Below, one piece after another: positions 11,608-23,653 of a stretch of DNA of 64,000 nt (position 1 is the stretch's first letter; the number at the start of each line of letters is the position of its first letter). A program made the translations under genes and the position numbers. This DNA comes from Daldinia sp. FL1419 (taxonomy: Eukaryota; Ascomycota; Sordariomycetes; Xylariales; Hypoxylaceae): assembly GCA_025201765.1 (NCBI GenBank), contig MU623452.1, positions 52,604 to 116,603 on the forward strand, written 5' to 3'. The notes beneath the pieces were generated by a model, which made no database searches, was not told where the DNA came from, and worked only from the letters and a program-made list of their open reading frames with translations.

Positions 11608-12394
11608 ATGGAAGAAGAAGAGCAAGTACTGGTATCGTCTACCTGGCCGCCACCGCCTCCCTTCTGGCGCGACTTCACACCCGAGAACGTCGCGCGTATA
11701 GACGAATTACGCAAGCAACAAGCAGAAAAAGAGGGGATTGCTGACCCTTCGAAAGTTCGCCTTCAAGGCTTGCCTCGTGAGCTGCGCAATCTCCAACCAC
11801 CCCTAGAACCAACGGAGGGAATATGGAGAGTCTTCGGAGATACCTATAAATTAAAAGACGAACTTCCGCGGCTTGAGGATACAGATATCAAGGCTCTTTT
11901 TCCAGCTCCGGAGGATAGGGATCAAGACGGAAAGCATTTTGACCGTGCACTTATCCTCAAGAGATTGGCAAAATCACTGTTGTTAAATTTTCTGGAACTT
12001 ACAGGGTTGCTCGCTATCAATCCCGAGGCTGTATGTTGCTGTAATTGTAGTGGATTGATATTTACGACATTCTCTAACTTGAAAAATTTGATAGGCCGAA
12101 GAGAAGACTCAAGACATGCGCCACCTATTTCTCAACTTCCATCACCTTATTAACGAGTACCGACCTCACCAGGCCCGCGAGTCACTGATCTCTATGATGC
12201 AGGCACAACTAGATCGTACGCGAGCTGAGACGAATGCGATTCGGGACGCCAAGGATAAGGCGGAGCGCATCATGGAAGGGCTAGGCAGCTTGAAAATCGA
12301 AGATGAACTTATCGACAACTTGAAAACCCCTCAAAAGAAGGAATCGTGGAACTACCAGAGAGAAACGTGGGCTTCCGTTGCCGGAGATCTTTAG
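11608..12394 (+). CDS. MED7: Mediator of RNA polymerase II transcription subunit 7
   Basis: Two exons, 11608-12030 and 12095-12394, encode 240 residues. The phase-0 intron has a GTATGT donor, a CTAAC branch point and a TAG acceptor. The protein shows the full MED7 signature: the N-terminal proline stretch WPPPPPFWRDFT, the LQGLPRELRNLQPP motif, then LLLNFLELTGLLAINPE, and after the intron MRHLFLNFHHLINEYRPHQARE, leading into a long helix with DRTRAETNAIRDAK. MED7 with MED21 forms the hinge of the Mediator middle module in the nucleus. Length fits the family. No anomaly seen. Confidence 0.96.
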
Positions 12395-13668
12395 AGGGGA
12401 TACCCTCTTACTGCTTTTCAACTTACCAATTATTTCGTGGATATGGGCGTGGCGTTATGGACTGTGTAATGGATAGCGCGTCGGTATTGATACCCATCTC
12501 GATAGAATCGTCGGGTAAATGCTTGAAAAAAAAAATGCATTGATTTTAATTATATGAAAATTATAAACTCCTAAGGAGCTACGTCTATAGGTACTGCTAG
12601 GATTTACCCCCGGGATACTCCCAGTAGTCCATCACCAAGTGAAATCAACCCACTTCCTATCAAACGCAACACCATGTCTTATAACGCCTCGTAAATCGTG
12701 TCTTTTATATATGGCGTGTATTGTTCAACTTTGTATCTCTACTTTGTATCTCTACATGACAGTGCATGGGATACAGCAACATTCGAAATCGCCGCAGTCA
12801 ATGCATCTAGTCTTGCCTCCTGTAGCCTCGGCGGGTCTGACAATGCTTTCAAAAGTCGAAGATGCGGCACTACCGGGACCGTTTCGATTGACGAGGGAGT
12901 GAGATGAATGACAAGCCATGGCTGATGAAGTGTTGGGGTTTATCTGCAACTATTATAACAATACGTTTATTAGTTCCCAAGATTTCTCTTCTAACCTAGT
13001 TGATTAAAAGGCGTTAATTGGGTCACTTACAGATTGATAGATGTAGTTAGAGACTGGTATACTTTGATCTGCTGTGCTCTGGCCCTTCCTTTTGAGTACC
13101 TAGGTATATAGGTACGGTTGGTTATCAGGTAGGTAGACGGGTTACGTAGGACTTTTGAAATAGTTGAGGGTTTAAATCTGTCTTTGGGATCTTCTTTCGT
13201 CCTTTGCCAACAACAACGACATGCATTTATGGCTGTGCAGTACATCCGGTACGTACCTATTCTACAAGCATCGGATGTGAAATGAAACCGAAGCAGGGAA
13301 AGAGCCAGGGGAGAAGCCAGGGGAGAAGCTTCGTCATAACTGTGGAAACCTGGCACGGGAGCACTAATTTGATTGGATTTGGGGTTTTGCTAGCGTGGAA
13401 ATAATATTGTGCAGGTTCACAACTGATCGACTTTGTATGATACCAAACACTAACTACCTAACCTAGGTAAACACCAAACATGACCTTAGCCTCACCGTTG
13501 CTTCATTTATTTTATTGGCTTACGTTCAAATCAGAGCAAGAATGCCTCTGGCATTGTGGCATTCCGAGTCTATGCCTCCTCATTTGTGCCTTCTCCTCTC
13601 GAGAATATAATCATAATGTATTGAAAGTCGGATCCTAAATTGGATTCAAACAAAAGCAAGACGATGCG
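12395..13668. other. Spacer between MED7 and the GH74 gene (3'-3')
   Basis: The two flanking genes converge here. It holds short poly-A, TACCTAGGTA-type repeats (about 13095-13130) and an 11-bp direct repeat (GGGGAGAAGCC-like, 13309-13330). Several short frames occur, but none shows a domain or credible splice structure. Confidence 0.6.
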
Positions 13669-16028
13669 TCAAACATGGTCGAACGTGGTCGAACGCTTCT
13701 TGATTGTGCCAGAGGCGTACAAGACTCCGCGACCATTGGTTCCGACATATACTTGTCCTGCCGTGTTTCCACTTCCAGCGAGCTTACAGCTATCAATAGA
13801 ACCAAATCCTTGATTGCCCTGAATATCAGTCCAAGAAGCTCCGTCATCCGCGCTGCCGTACAACTTAGCCCCAGCAGATCCTGTACCAAACGCGTACACG
13901 TTCCATGTTGTACCCAAGCCGCGACCCAGCGCGATTTGGTAAGTATTTTTAAGAGCAGTGGAAACCTGCGTGAAGGAAGAGCCATAGTTTGTCGAGTGGA
14001 AAATACCCGCATCAGTTGACACCCAAACGTCACCCGCCTTGGTTGGATGAGCTGCGATATCACGGACCGCAGTAGCACTACCCAAAGAACCAGCCTTTGA
14101 AAATGAAGACCCAGTGTTAGTGCTAACATAGAAGTCGGCTCCGGAACCGCCGTAGAAAACGGTATTGTTTTGCTTGTCTGACGCGATTACAGCGCCAGAT
14201 GGGAGGCCGGAGACTGCTGAGAAAGCGGCTTGGTTCTGGGAACGCTGCACGCCGTTTGTGGACGTTGACCAAACTATCGTATCCCCCTTAGCAGAATAGG
14301 CGACCGTACCGCCGTTCATATTATTGTCTGCACCAGAGTACACGTTCCAGCTCACCCCTCCGTCGCTTGATGTTGCAACTTGTTGTGATCCTGCTGAGTT
14401 GCCAATGCGGACAATATTCTTCACTGACGCTCCAGCGTAATCGACGCTTGAAGATGTCGACCAAATCGGGTTCATCCAAGGTGTCTTCGGAGAGGTCTTT
14501 AAATCAGCCGCATCCCCGAACGTGAACCCACTGTCGTCACCCACGGCAGCTAGCAACTCACTGCCTCCTGGTGGGGAGGCAACGTCCTGAACAGAAAACT
14601 CCTCGATACCATCGGCAAGTGACTGAATCGAGACGTTATGGGTTGTGTCCCATTTCGTCAAATCATGGCCGCCGAATACGGTCAACCCGGTAGAATACAA
14701 CCAATGATCGCTATCGAGGGGGTTGATAACCAGCGCCTCTATCATCCAACCGAGATCCTTCGTGTCGGTGTCAATAAAGCCTGTCTTAATCCATGGGGCT
14801 TTCGAAGCCTACGAGATTAGAAATAGGCATTAGCACAATCCTGTCCCCTGTATCTACATGGATTGCCTACCGTAAGTCCATAATACAAGTTCATATCGGG
14901 GTAGTTGGCCCAGGCCCAGATTTTAGACCAGGTAGCCCCTGAGTCGGTTGACCTAAATATTTGCGCATCTGGCCACCACGAGTTCAAGCTCGCTACGACG
15001 ATTGTTCCAGGCTTCTGCATATCTACACCAAGCCCACCGAAACCAAAATACAAGTCGTCACCAGATGCTGGAGTGATATCCTTCCACGTACCCGCGGATA
15101 TATCATATCGATATACAGCGCCCAAGGTCCCATCATACGGGCCCGTGCCGTCACTATAAGTGAGATACAGCGCTTTCTCCTTAGGTTGAAGGATACACTT
15201 GTGAGGGAAATAGGTACCCGGCTGTCCTTTTACCGGGCTCCACGTGGCACCCGCATCCTCAGACACATAGACGCTTGCAGTAGTGTTATCGGCTGTACCG
15301 ACGAAGATTCTCTTAGTAGCACCTCCTGTCGTGCCGCTCGTCGAATCGAACGTGACAAATGCTAGTCCTTGCTTATCTCCGTTATAACCTCCGACATCGT
15401 TGGGGTCAGGAATGAAAGTTCCTACAGCTGTAAATGAGGAAACTTTGGTAAATGTTGCGCCGCTGTCTGTACTCTTCCACAGTCCATTGCCGCTGCGAGC
15501 TCCAAAATACAATATTTTAGAGTTGGCTGGATCAACGGCAAGACGCTCGCCCATTCCTCGACCAGGCATATTTCCACCGACCTTGAATGGAAGGCTAGTC
15601 GTCTTCCATGTAGCCCCTTTATCGCTACTACGGATTATAGAGCCAGATTTCGGGTCCCTAATCTAGTATCAGTGACCCCGAGGCTAAAGAGTAGCTCCAG
15701 TTGTAGCGACGTACCAATCATTCGTGTACATGCCTACCGCAGCATATACTACGTTCTCATTCTGAGGATCGAGAGCAAGAGCATCGACACCCCAGTTATG
15801 CCAATTTTCATGGTCCGTGATGCTGTCCGTAACAGCCGTCCATGAATCGTCCTTATTAAGCCGATATAGGCCACCAATGTCGGTCCGGGCGTATGCGACA
15901 CCCTTGGCCGTGGGGTGGAAGACTATACCAGGAACAAAGCCACCACCGCCACCGATTTTCACATTTTGCCAAGTGAAGGCAGCCTCAGCAGCCGCTGCAA
16001 GCAGCTGTACTGTTGCGAGGAACTTCAT
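13669..16028 (-). CDS. Secreted GH74 xyloglucanase (endo or reducing-end-acting xyloglucan hydrolase)
   Basis: Three exons on the minus strand, 16028-15715, 15657-14871 and 14808-13669, give 746 residues. Both introns have good borders (GTACGT...TTAG and GTAGGC...GTAG), and the first join restores the conserved WDPKSGSIIRSSD. Residues 1-17 are a signal peptide (MKFLATVQLLAAAAEAA). The two seven-bladed propellers of GH74 are evident from repeated Asp-box motifs such as STDSGATWSK and from RTDIGGLYR near the N-terminus. LDSDHWLYSTGLTVFGGHDL in the second half marks the region of the second catalytic Asp. Substrate should be xyloglucan in plant cell walls. There is no C-terminal CBM1 or linker; the protein stops soon after the second propeller. 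Whether it acts in endo or exo mode cannot be told from sequence alone. Confidence 0.93.
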
Positions 16029-16190
16029 CGCTCAAGCTAGCAGTCCTCTATTTGCACCTGGTACTTGGTACGCAAAGCAGACAGCTCTAGACAGCTGCTT
16101 CTTTTCATCGCACGGGTATGAGTGGGCATTTATTTATCTTCATATATACGCAATTTGTACCTACATACGCGCGGTCAGTGGCCGATGTCA

Positions 16191-16464
16191 CCCCACGTTG
16201 GAAATTCCGGGATGCCATTGCCCCAGAAAAGCACCAAATAGGTAAATCGCTTCTAGAACCTCAGATGATATCGTGAGTTGAAGTTTTTTCTTTACGTTAG
16301 CCTGGCCCACCGCCTCGCTCTGGATTCCTCATTCGCAAGGCGGCGGACGATTGAACTGCAACGGAGAAAATAAGTGGGAACGCGTCACGCCCCGATCAAT
16401 TTTCCCGCGAATAGAATGCTCATACTCCCGAAAATTCGTCCCGATTCGGTAGGGAGGATTAGCC
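16191..16464 (-). promoter_or_regulatory. Possible XlnR/CreA sites upstream of the GH74 gene
   Basis: Reading the minus strand upstream of the GH74 start, GGCTAA (the core of the XlnR/XYR1 site) occurs twice (16302-16297 and 16464-16459). GTGGGG, which fits the CreA/CRE1 consensus SYGGRG, occurs at 16196-16191. This fits induction by plant polysaccharides and glucose repression, as is usual for cellulase-type genes. These are short motifs and may be chance. Confidence 0.35.
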
Positions 16465-19400
16465 TCCGCAGCCGGGTTCCCCTAGTACGTTCAGGACCCA
16501 TATGTAAGTTCAACGGGCGTAGGCTCGATAAGCCGACTCGCACGTCAAGAAAGACTCTCCTCGTATACTATAATACGTTGTGAACCCGCCTTTCATGGTT
16601 CTGAACGTATTAATGCAATTACCTTGTTCACAATTATGATTTCGTGGTGAGTTGCATTCGCGTATCACACTTTTGTAATTAATATACTCGCTTAGTTGGT
16701 CAATGGAACCTTTATGCGTTACTCTTGAGCATCTTGGCGACGGAAATAGACGAGAGCATGTTTTATATTGATGAGTTTTAATATCAACTTTATAGAACTT
16801 TTATGACCGGGGTTTTCAAGTTGGAAGCTCTACTATTCATTAGTGTTTAGTATAATGCGAGGTCAGTAATCCGTACCACAAGGTTAAGATGAAGACGATG
16901 ATCTGGTCCCCGGATCATCAAAGCCTTGCAGCAAGCTGCAAGGCGCCCTGCGGGTAAACTAGGTAGGGACTAGAAATCCATCGTTTCCCTTGGCCTCCAG
17001 CTTGTTACTCTAAAGAGCGTCCACTGCATAACCTGGTTAGGCGAAGTTACACTTGCTCTTTGAGCTGGACACTCATCATAGAAGCATCGAGTGGATCCAT
17101 CAAGATGACTGACTTTTTTGCTGGCTGCCTCGTTTCCTGTTGTAAATTATCTTTTGATTTATGGTCCAGTTGGAGGTATCGTCGGAGAATATCGACTAGG
17201 TTAGTTTTCAACTCGTCAAGCGCTCCATTGCAGAGTATGAGGGTACCTGTCATCAGAGGGGAGAGGGAGAGGGAGAGGAAAAAGGCACATGATACTGTCA
17301 TTGTATGATAGCCGCGTAATATTGATACGAATGTGGATGGAAGTATGATGACGAATATACTAGAAACATTGAGAGGCCTACGACGGCAGTAGCAGGATAT
17401 GTAAACTACAGTGGCTGTCCGACGTGTGCGAAAATGCGACTAGAGGTATATTAACATAAAGCCCGTTTTGCTATGCTCGAGCGACGCTCGTATATTGTCT
17501 AGGACTTGCGGTGCTATTACAAATTCCCTGTTTACCTATTCTTGACAAGTAATTAAAGTACACGTAGATGGGTGACCGGCCGGGAGTTGCCTCAAAACGG
17601 GAAACGGGCGTGTGTGGGGACGAATGGACGGAACTTCCGGCCACAAAACGGAGTGCAGGCGGTGGTTAATTACAGGAATCGGGGTTAGGTGCGGGACGAT
17701 AATTCGATAAGCGGTACCGATCTAGGTGTATCCTTGAATCCGTTTGAATGGGTGGTTAACCGCCCTTAGAGAGACTCGATAACTATATTCCCTCTATTTT
17801 TAAAGTGCTAGTTAACTACCTAGGTTAGATCTTTAAACTAAAGCATAACTATGGTCTACTTAGTTAGTTATATTAGCATAAAAATCATGGCGTCAAAGAC
17901 ATTATACCATTCGAGGCTATAATAATAACTACGGGATTAAAGATGCCAGTATTATGACCACTGCTCGATGGCGGCGACCTTGGTATCCTCGTGCGAGAAA
18001 TATGGTTGCAGGGTGCCCTAGAAATTCGGATCCCGCTAGGATGGTTGAGCACTGTGTGCTTATTGTCCCTGGCCTGGCCCTGGTGGGGAAAAAGGATGCT
18101 TCCAAGTCCCCATATTCGAGGCGAGCGTAAACGAAAATTTGCACCGCGGTATACGGATCCCTATGCTCTACTAGTTTTTGGGTTGAATTTTCTTACTATT
18201 TATTATCTTGTCCCATTACGCGTCATATGCTAAATCGGACAGTGGGATGTGATAACCTATTGTCACTTCTCTAATTTTGAACAGGGTCGTATCGTCCCTT
18301 GTCCCTCGCGGCTCGGCTTCTGCCTCAATACCGCATTCGTAGTCGGAGTTGACGGAGTAGCCACAATCGAATGCTGCCTGTGGGGCTGTCTTATATTGCC
18401 ATCGCCTGATGAGTCTACAGGGCTTATACGATTTAAAGACTTAGGGGAATAGTTCCTCCTTGGAAGACTATTCCTGTCAAAACTACTAACTAGAAGTATG
18501 TATGGAGGTTTAAGTTGCTGCACAAAAGTAGCCTGGCGACTGAAGAAATAGCGCGACCAGAGATAGAGGCCATGTATAGTCGCTTAACGTATACCTAGGT
18601 AGATATGACGTTGACTATATTTTGGCTATGTGATCGCTTCCTATTTCAGGCATTTATCAGTCTATATCCCAGTCTCGGGGAAGTATTTACCGACTGCTTA
18701 TAGTCATTAATTTCTTATTACATCAAGCATCTGATACCATGATTATAGCTACGCCTTTTATTACCGAGGGAGCAGCCCCAAGGATCTGTTGTGGGTACCG
18801 AAAACCCAAATACCAGGTTCAACTTGATCCGGTAGAGCGTGAACCCTTTCCCGCTTGCGTTCCAATCATAGGCTGGGTTCATATTCCCGATTCGGGCGGT
18901 TCTATAGCCCCTGAATCTATAACTTGATCCTCGTTTCAGTCCCTGTCTCACTCTTATTTCCTCGTCATAAGACAGATCACTATAGGTCTTTACCATGGTA
19001 GATGATTATGCCGGTAACTTTTATTGCTACCACGCCGCTTAAGCCCTGCAAAGTTAAACCAGGGGGTTAACTTAGGTTTACGTTATTCTTACTCAATACA
19101 ATAGGTAACTAGCTAATTCAACAGATTACGATCATGCCATATCACGCCCGGCTTGGTGGTAGGATAATAACGTGAGCGTGGTTCAAACAATTAAATAGGT
19201 AAGAGGTCTATATCGGTATAATGAGTGATAAGTAATGAATGAACCATTAGAATTTTTGTAGTCATGCTCCTAAAGAAGCTCGCGTTCCAATGATGGGAAG
19301 CCATGACCAGCATAGGCAGAGATAAATGAGCGGTCATATTCTCCGTGGTCAAGAGCCTGAGAGACTCGTCCGAATTAAAAAGGTGGTCTCGTGTACATTA

Positions 19401-19586
19401 ATGCAACTATAAAACTATATTATTAACATAGAACGCGAAGACTTGTGATTAAATATCCGTACCGTGTATTTGGTGTGGCCATCGCTGAGCCTTTTTTTTT
19501 AAAAAAAAAAACAAAACACTCGCTATGCTGTATACTTATTGAAAATTTTGTCTATGGTCCCTTCAGAAGATAACCCATCCCGGCCA
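16465..19586. other. Gene-poor spacer of about 3.1 kb
   Basis: No gene recognised. Several minus-strand frames of 70-92 codons (17047-17301, 17929-18144, 18263-18523, 18718-18996) have no domain, and I found no convincing way to splice them together. A near-palindrome GGGTGGTTAACCGCCC lies near 17749-17764, and a T-run/A-run inverted tract at about 19490-19511. Confidence 0.5.
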
Positions 19587-21061
19587 TTAGTTTCGAGTAA
19601 CGGCCCATTTCGTTTCAACGGCGATTGTGTTCTTTGGCATATGGGGAGAAGTGGTCAGGTTCTTCTCCGACCCAGATTCATCTCCAGCCGTCGTTGCATC
19701 AAACTGTTTCGGTTCCTGGTTGTTGTAATCATCCATCTCCCAAGTTGTCATGTTCATACTATCCGTCAAAGTGTTCGCGTTCTTGCTCCTTTGGTTGGAG
19801 TTCTTCATTCCCTTTGATCCAATAGTCTGTTCATTCGAATATTCGCGCAACTTAGAGGCGCCACGGGTTCGCTCCTTGTATCTAATCCAGAATGGTCGAA
19901 GCATCGGGATGCTGACGCAGAGAATTGCCAGGTTGGGTTCCAGGATAAAGAGAAAGATCGTGGTGGGCATTGTACCTGTGATGTTGCTGTTTAAATCGAC
20001 AGTGGAAATGTAGATCACTCGGAAGATGGCACAGATGACACAACTTGCATTACCGTTAGTAGGATATTTATACGTATCAAAGGGGGGGCAGGCTGTCTTA
20101 CGCAGTACCCAACGCGAAGCACGAAGTAATTCCGATCTTATCAGTAGTTCGCGTTTGTAAGGACCAAATAATTTTCATTGGGAGCGCCATGATGACGATG
20201 TCTCCGATAGCGTTGGTCACGATCAAAGATTGGATCATGGGAATATAATCACCACATTTACCAATACCGGTCCACTGCCCTGAAATCGGAGTACAGAGGA
20301 AGATACAGGCGCATAGGTAGGATATAAGCCAGGCTGCCACAAATCCCAAACATATTTGGGCGGCACGTTGCATGAAAGGAGTGGTGAAGACGCGCAAGAA
20401 GAAGAATAACATGCTCGCTTTTACCGACGCCAGGAGGGTAACATAGATGACTTGCATACAAAATGTTAACTAATAAATTGTAAGCCAAGGATTACGTGTA
20501 AGAGTCGACTGAGAATTAATAAAGTTCTTACCTCGAGGATGAATGGGATATTGGCCGCGACTAATAAGTGGCCCAGAAGTTAGCATTGACTTACACCCCG
20601 AGGCCCTATACTCTACGGCCAACATAAAGCCTAGTAGAAGTTGGCTGTAGTTTTCATGTGTACGACTTACGTTCTGGATGATCGGGCAAATCATAGCCAT
20701 TTCCTATAGGAGCAACTAGACAAACAAGTTAGATACCTAGGTAATTATCTTTATACCGTCAAGGGGTTAAGGTTAGGTAAAAACTTACAAAGACCTTGAC
20801 ATGCTAACATGCCAACACCCAAAGGCTGCAAACTGGTTAGAGTATTTCCTACAGTACTTCAGGAGAGCAACCAACCGTCGCGAAGAGAACGAAATAGTCA
20901 TCCCATCCCAATCCAGGTCCATTAAGTCGTCCAACTACTCTGAATATGACAGTCATCAAAACCAAAAAGACCAAAACAGAATTAACAACGAGTTCAACTT
21001 TCACGAAGCCCAGCACGGGCATGAACACCTGGGGAAGCGCATTGACCGACATTTCCGACAT
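19587..21061 (-). CDS. Fungal rhodopsin-domain (PTH11/SAT4-like) seven-helix membrane protein
   Basis: Modelled with seven exons: 21061-20876, 20825-20795, 20703-20671, 20630-20595, 20560-20532, 20469-20102 and 20043-19587. They total 1140 nt, or 379 residues. The first exon holds a transmembrane helix followed by GWDDYFVLFAT, the typical helix I/II junction of fungal rhodopsin-domain proteins. The sixth exon has VIYVTLLASVKASMLFFFLRVF and a helix followed by CTPISGQWTG, then SLIVTNAIGDIVIMALPMK. The seventh has the last helix (LEPNLAILCVSIPMLRP) and a long hydrophilic Ser/Asn-rich tail. Exons 1, 6 and 7 are well supported. Exons 2-5 are only 29-36 nt each, and two introns are very short (40 and 34 nt), so the middle is provisional. 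Such proteins are surface receptors or orphan membrane proteins; the ligand is unknown. Confidence 0.7.
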
Positions 21062-23653
21062 GGTGATTGACGAAAATCAAAAAAACGAAGAGTATAGTCA
21101 GATTCTAAACTGGAGTAATGGTAAGCATTGTTCTTTATAATAAAGATAGTATCCTAGGATTAGGAGCACGCAGTATCCAGGGTGCAGCGGTACTACACCG
21201 GTTACCACCCTGAATGACCCATCGAAATCGAGTTCTAATAAACCTGGAGAGTCCCAGGGTTACATAGGCCTTTCTCATCGGTATTGGCGCCCCGTAATTC
21301 TCCCAGATGCCTGCTTCTTTTCCTTGCCTAGATGCTCGAGAAGGGAGTTGAATGGAAAACTCTTACGCTTGTTTAACATAGTAGGAATTTGTGTAGTAGA
21401 TGTCCCTGGTTCTTGGATAGTGGAAATACTCGGAATAGCAGCAATACTGTATACTAAACGATGGATCCGGGAGATAGACCAAGTTCCAGCCCTGATGTGA
21501 GATTTATAAACGAGTGGCAGATCTGATGTACGATAATCAGATAGTTATAGCTTAGATTTAAGATTGCGGAATAGAATCAGAATAGAAAAGATGGAAGCAT
21601 GCTACTCAGGTATATATGCTACAAATATAGGGTATTTTAAGTATTAATGCTGGGTAACTACCGGGTGATTAGATCTAGCGTTGCTCCTGAGACTCTAGCA
21701 TACCCTCATCCATTATACCCTTGGCATCCTCGACATTGGCACACGATATGAATCTCTATCTGCCTAGGTAGGTAAGGTACCTACCTCTTAGGCACCTATA
21801 CAGGAAAACAAAAAACCAGCACTTTACTTTAAGGCATACGTTCCGGGTCGCAAGGCTATCTAGGGGCCCCTTTATATCGAAGAAATCTCCGATTGGTATA
21901 TCTAAGAGGGGCTGTCCTATAGTATCATTTACCCTGATTCCATCGGGTAGTAAGACCAATTCGGCTGGTGTTCTTATGCGGGCTCGCGCAGGCAGAGGAG
22001 ATTCCCGTCCAGAGATGAATCGCATACGTACCGGGAATACTGCTAAGCACATAGTAGTATGATACGAGTTGGAATGATTCCAGGGTAACGAGAAACCGTT
22101 GCGCTAGTTTCCCCACTGTTTACGTGAAGGAGACAGCGGTCAATATGAAGCTATCCCCGGTGAAGCTGGTCCGCGACACTTTATCCACCACACCATATAC
22201 GTAGTTGTATTAGCCTATCGAACGGCGAGAAACATTCTAGGACAAATCTGGTTATTTCGTAATATGGGAAAACTGGAGAAGTCATTCCTTAAGATGACAT
22301 TTTTTCATAAGCAGCAAATGGACCGGTCCTGTTTTGTGTTAGATCAAATTTCGCAGGGGGCTTCAATTTAGCTTGCGCGGGCTACGGGTAACCCGCGGTT
22401 GATCGATGTCACTTAGACGGACTTGGGAAGACTGGGAAGACTAGACCAACTACACACTAGAATGCCTCTGGCGTAGCCAAGTTTCCGTGATTAAAACCGA
22501 ACCAAGTCAAACCCAGTCAAAACAAGCGGACACGCTATCTTGTTAGTGTAACAGCTGTGGATACGTAACTTGCCATATTCCTTGCTACGGCATTAGAAGC
22601 GGTGATCAACGGCACTCAGACGTGTTTTGGGCTTCGACGAGTAAGCCAGAAACCAGCGCCCAGAGCCTTACGACCACACCATCAGGTATCAAGTATCAAG
22701 TGTCAAGGTATTTCCAATTCATTAACAAAGAAGAAGAAGAAAAGGAACTTTTCACAAGACAAGCATCCCATGTTGGCGTTCATCACGACCTTGATAATAA
22801 GAATTATATGCCAAGGAGACCCCAGGATTTTCCCATAGAGCACTTATGTACAGTACTACGTAGGTAGGTAGGTAGTTAGTATATATCTTGATACAAGTGA
22901 CTACGAAAGAGCCAAGCAGGCCAACTGGGGATAGCTAAATAAGTACTAATTACCAGACCTTGGAATTCTTTCTCAAGCTTTTACCTGCAATCTAAAATCT
23001 CTCTAGCACAAAACCCTCTCACGTCCAGGCACCTTATTGGACGGTATGATTATGGTCGACGAGCAGTTTTGTGACTAACTTATAAATCTTGCAGCACGAA
23101 CGAACTCGTTACTATTTACAGGCAGGAGAGAGAGAGAGTGTGTGTGTGTGAGGTCGGCGCGCGCCAGTTAAATCATCGTACCATGCCGACTGCCGTCGTA
23201 ACCTCTTCGCGGAATAGTAGAAGCTAATAGTTATATGTTTAGCTGTGACCGATATAACTAGTAGCAATATCTAACTACCATCTTTAAAAGGGGCATTCTC
23301 GAAGCAAGTGGGTAAAGCCCCTCCGCCACGAGTCGGTCATCTCCGTCCGACTTCTCCAGATTTGCTCTTATTCCGGAAGTTATCTAATTTTTAGATCCAG
23401 TTGCGCCTTAGTAAACTGCTAGTATACCGTCACTTGTGCCAGCGTTTCGACTTTTGAGGTTGGTGAGCTGAGGCTAAGTCACATAGATCATGGAGATGAC
23501 CGGGAATAGGCAATTATGGAAGGCGGTGAACATCGGAGACTCATACTGAATTTGGAGTCGTCGATGGGAAGGTAAGCCGTATAAGTACTCTGGTGACGAG
23601 AACGTAAGAAAATAGAAACATCCCACAATACCCATCAAACACCATCATCAACA
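21062..23653. other. Gene-poor spacer of about 2.6 kb
   Basis: It contains a hairpin of TACCTA-type repeats (about 21762-21793), a minus-strand 98-codon frame at 21756-22052 without a recognisable domain, (GGTA)n at about 22860-22875 and an AG/TG simple repeat at 23127-23150. The part next to 23653 is the presumed promoter of the oxidoreductase gene. Confidence 0.55.

Noticed and set aside
17929..18996. Cluster of minus-strand frames, considered as exons of one gene
   Set aside because: No combination of donors and acceptors gave a continuous protein with any known motif.
21756..22052. 98-codon minus-strand frame with a plausible-looking middle
   Set aside because: No recognisable domain, no supported splice sites and the end runs into repeat sequence.
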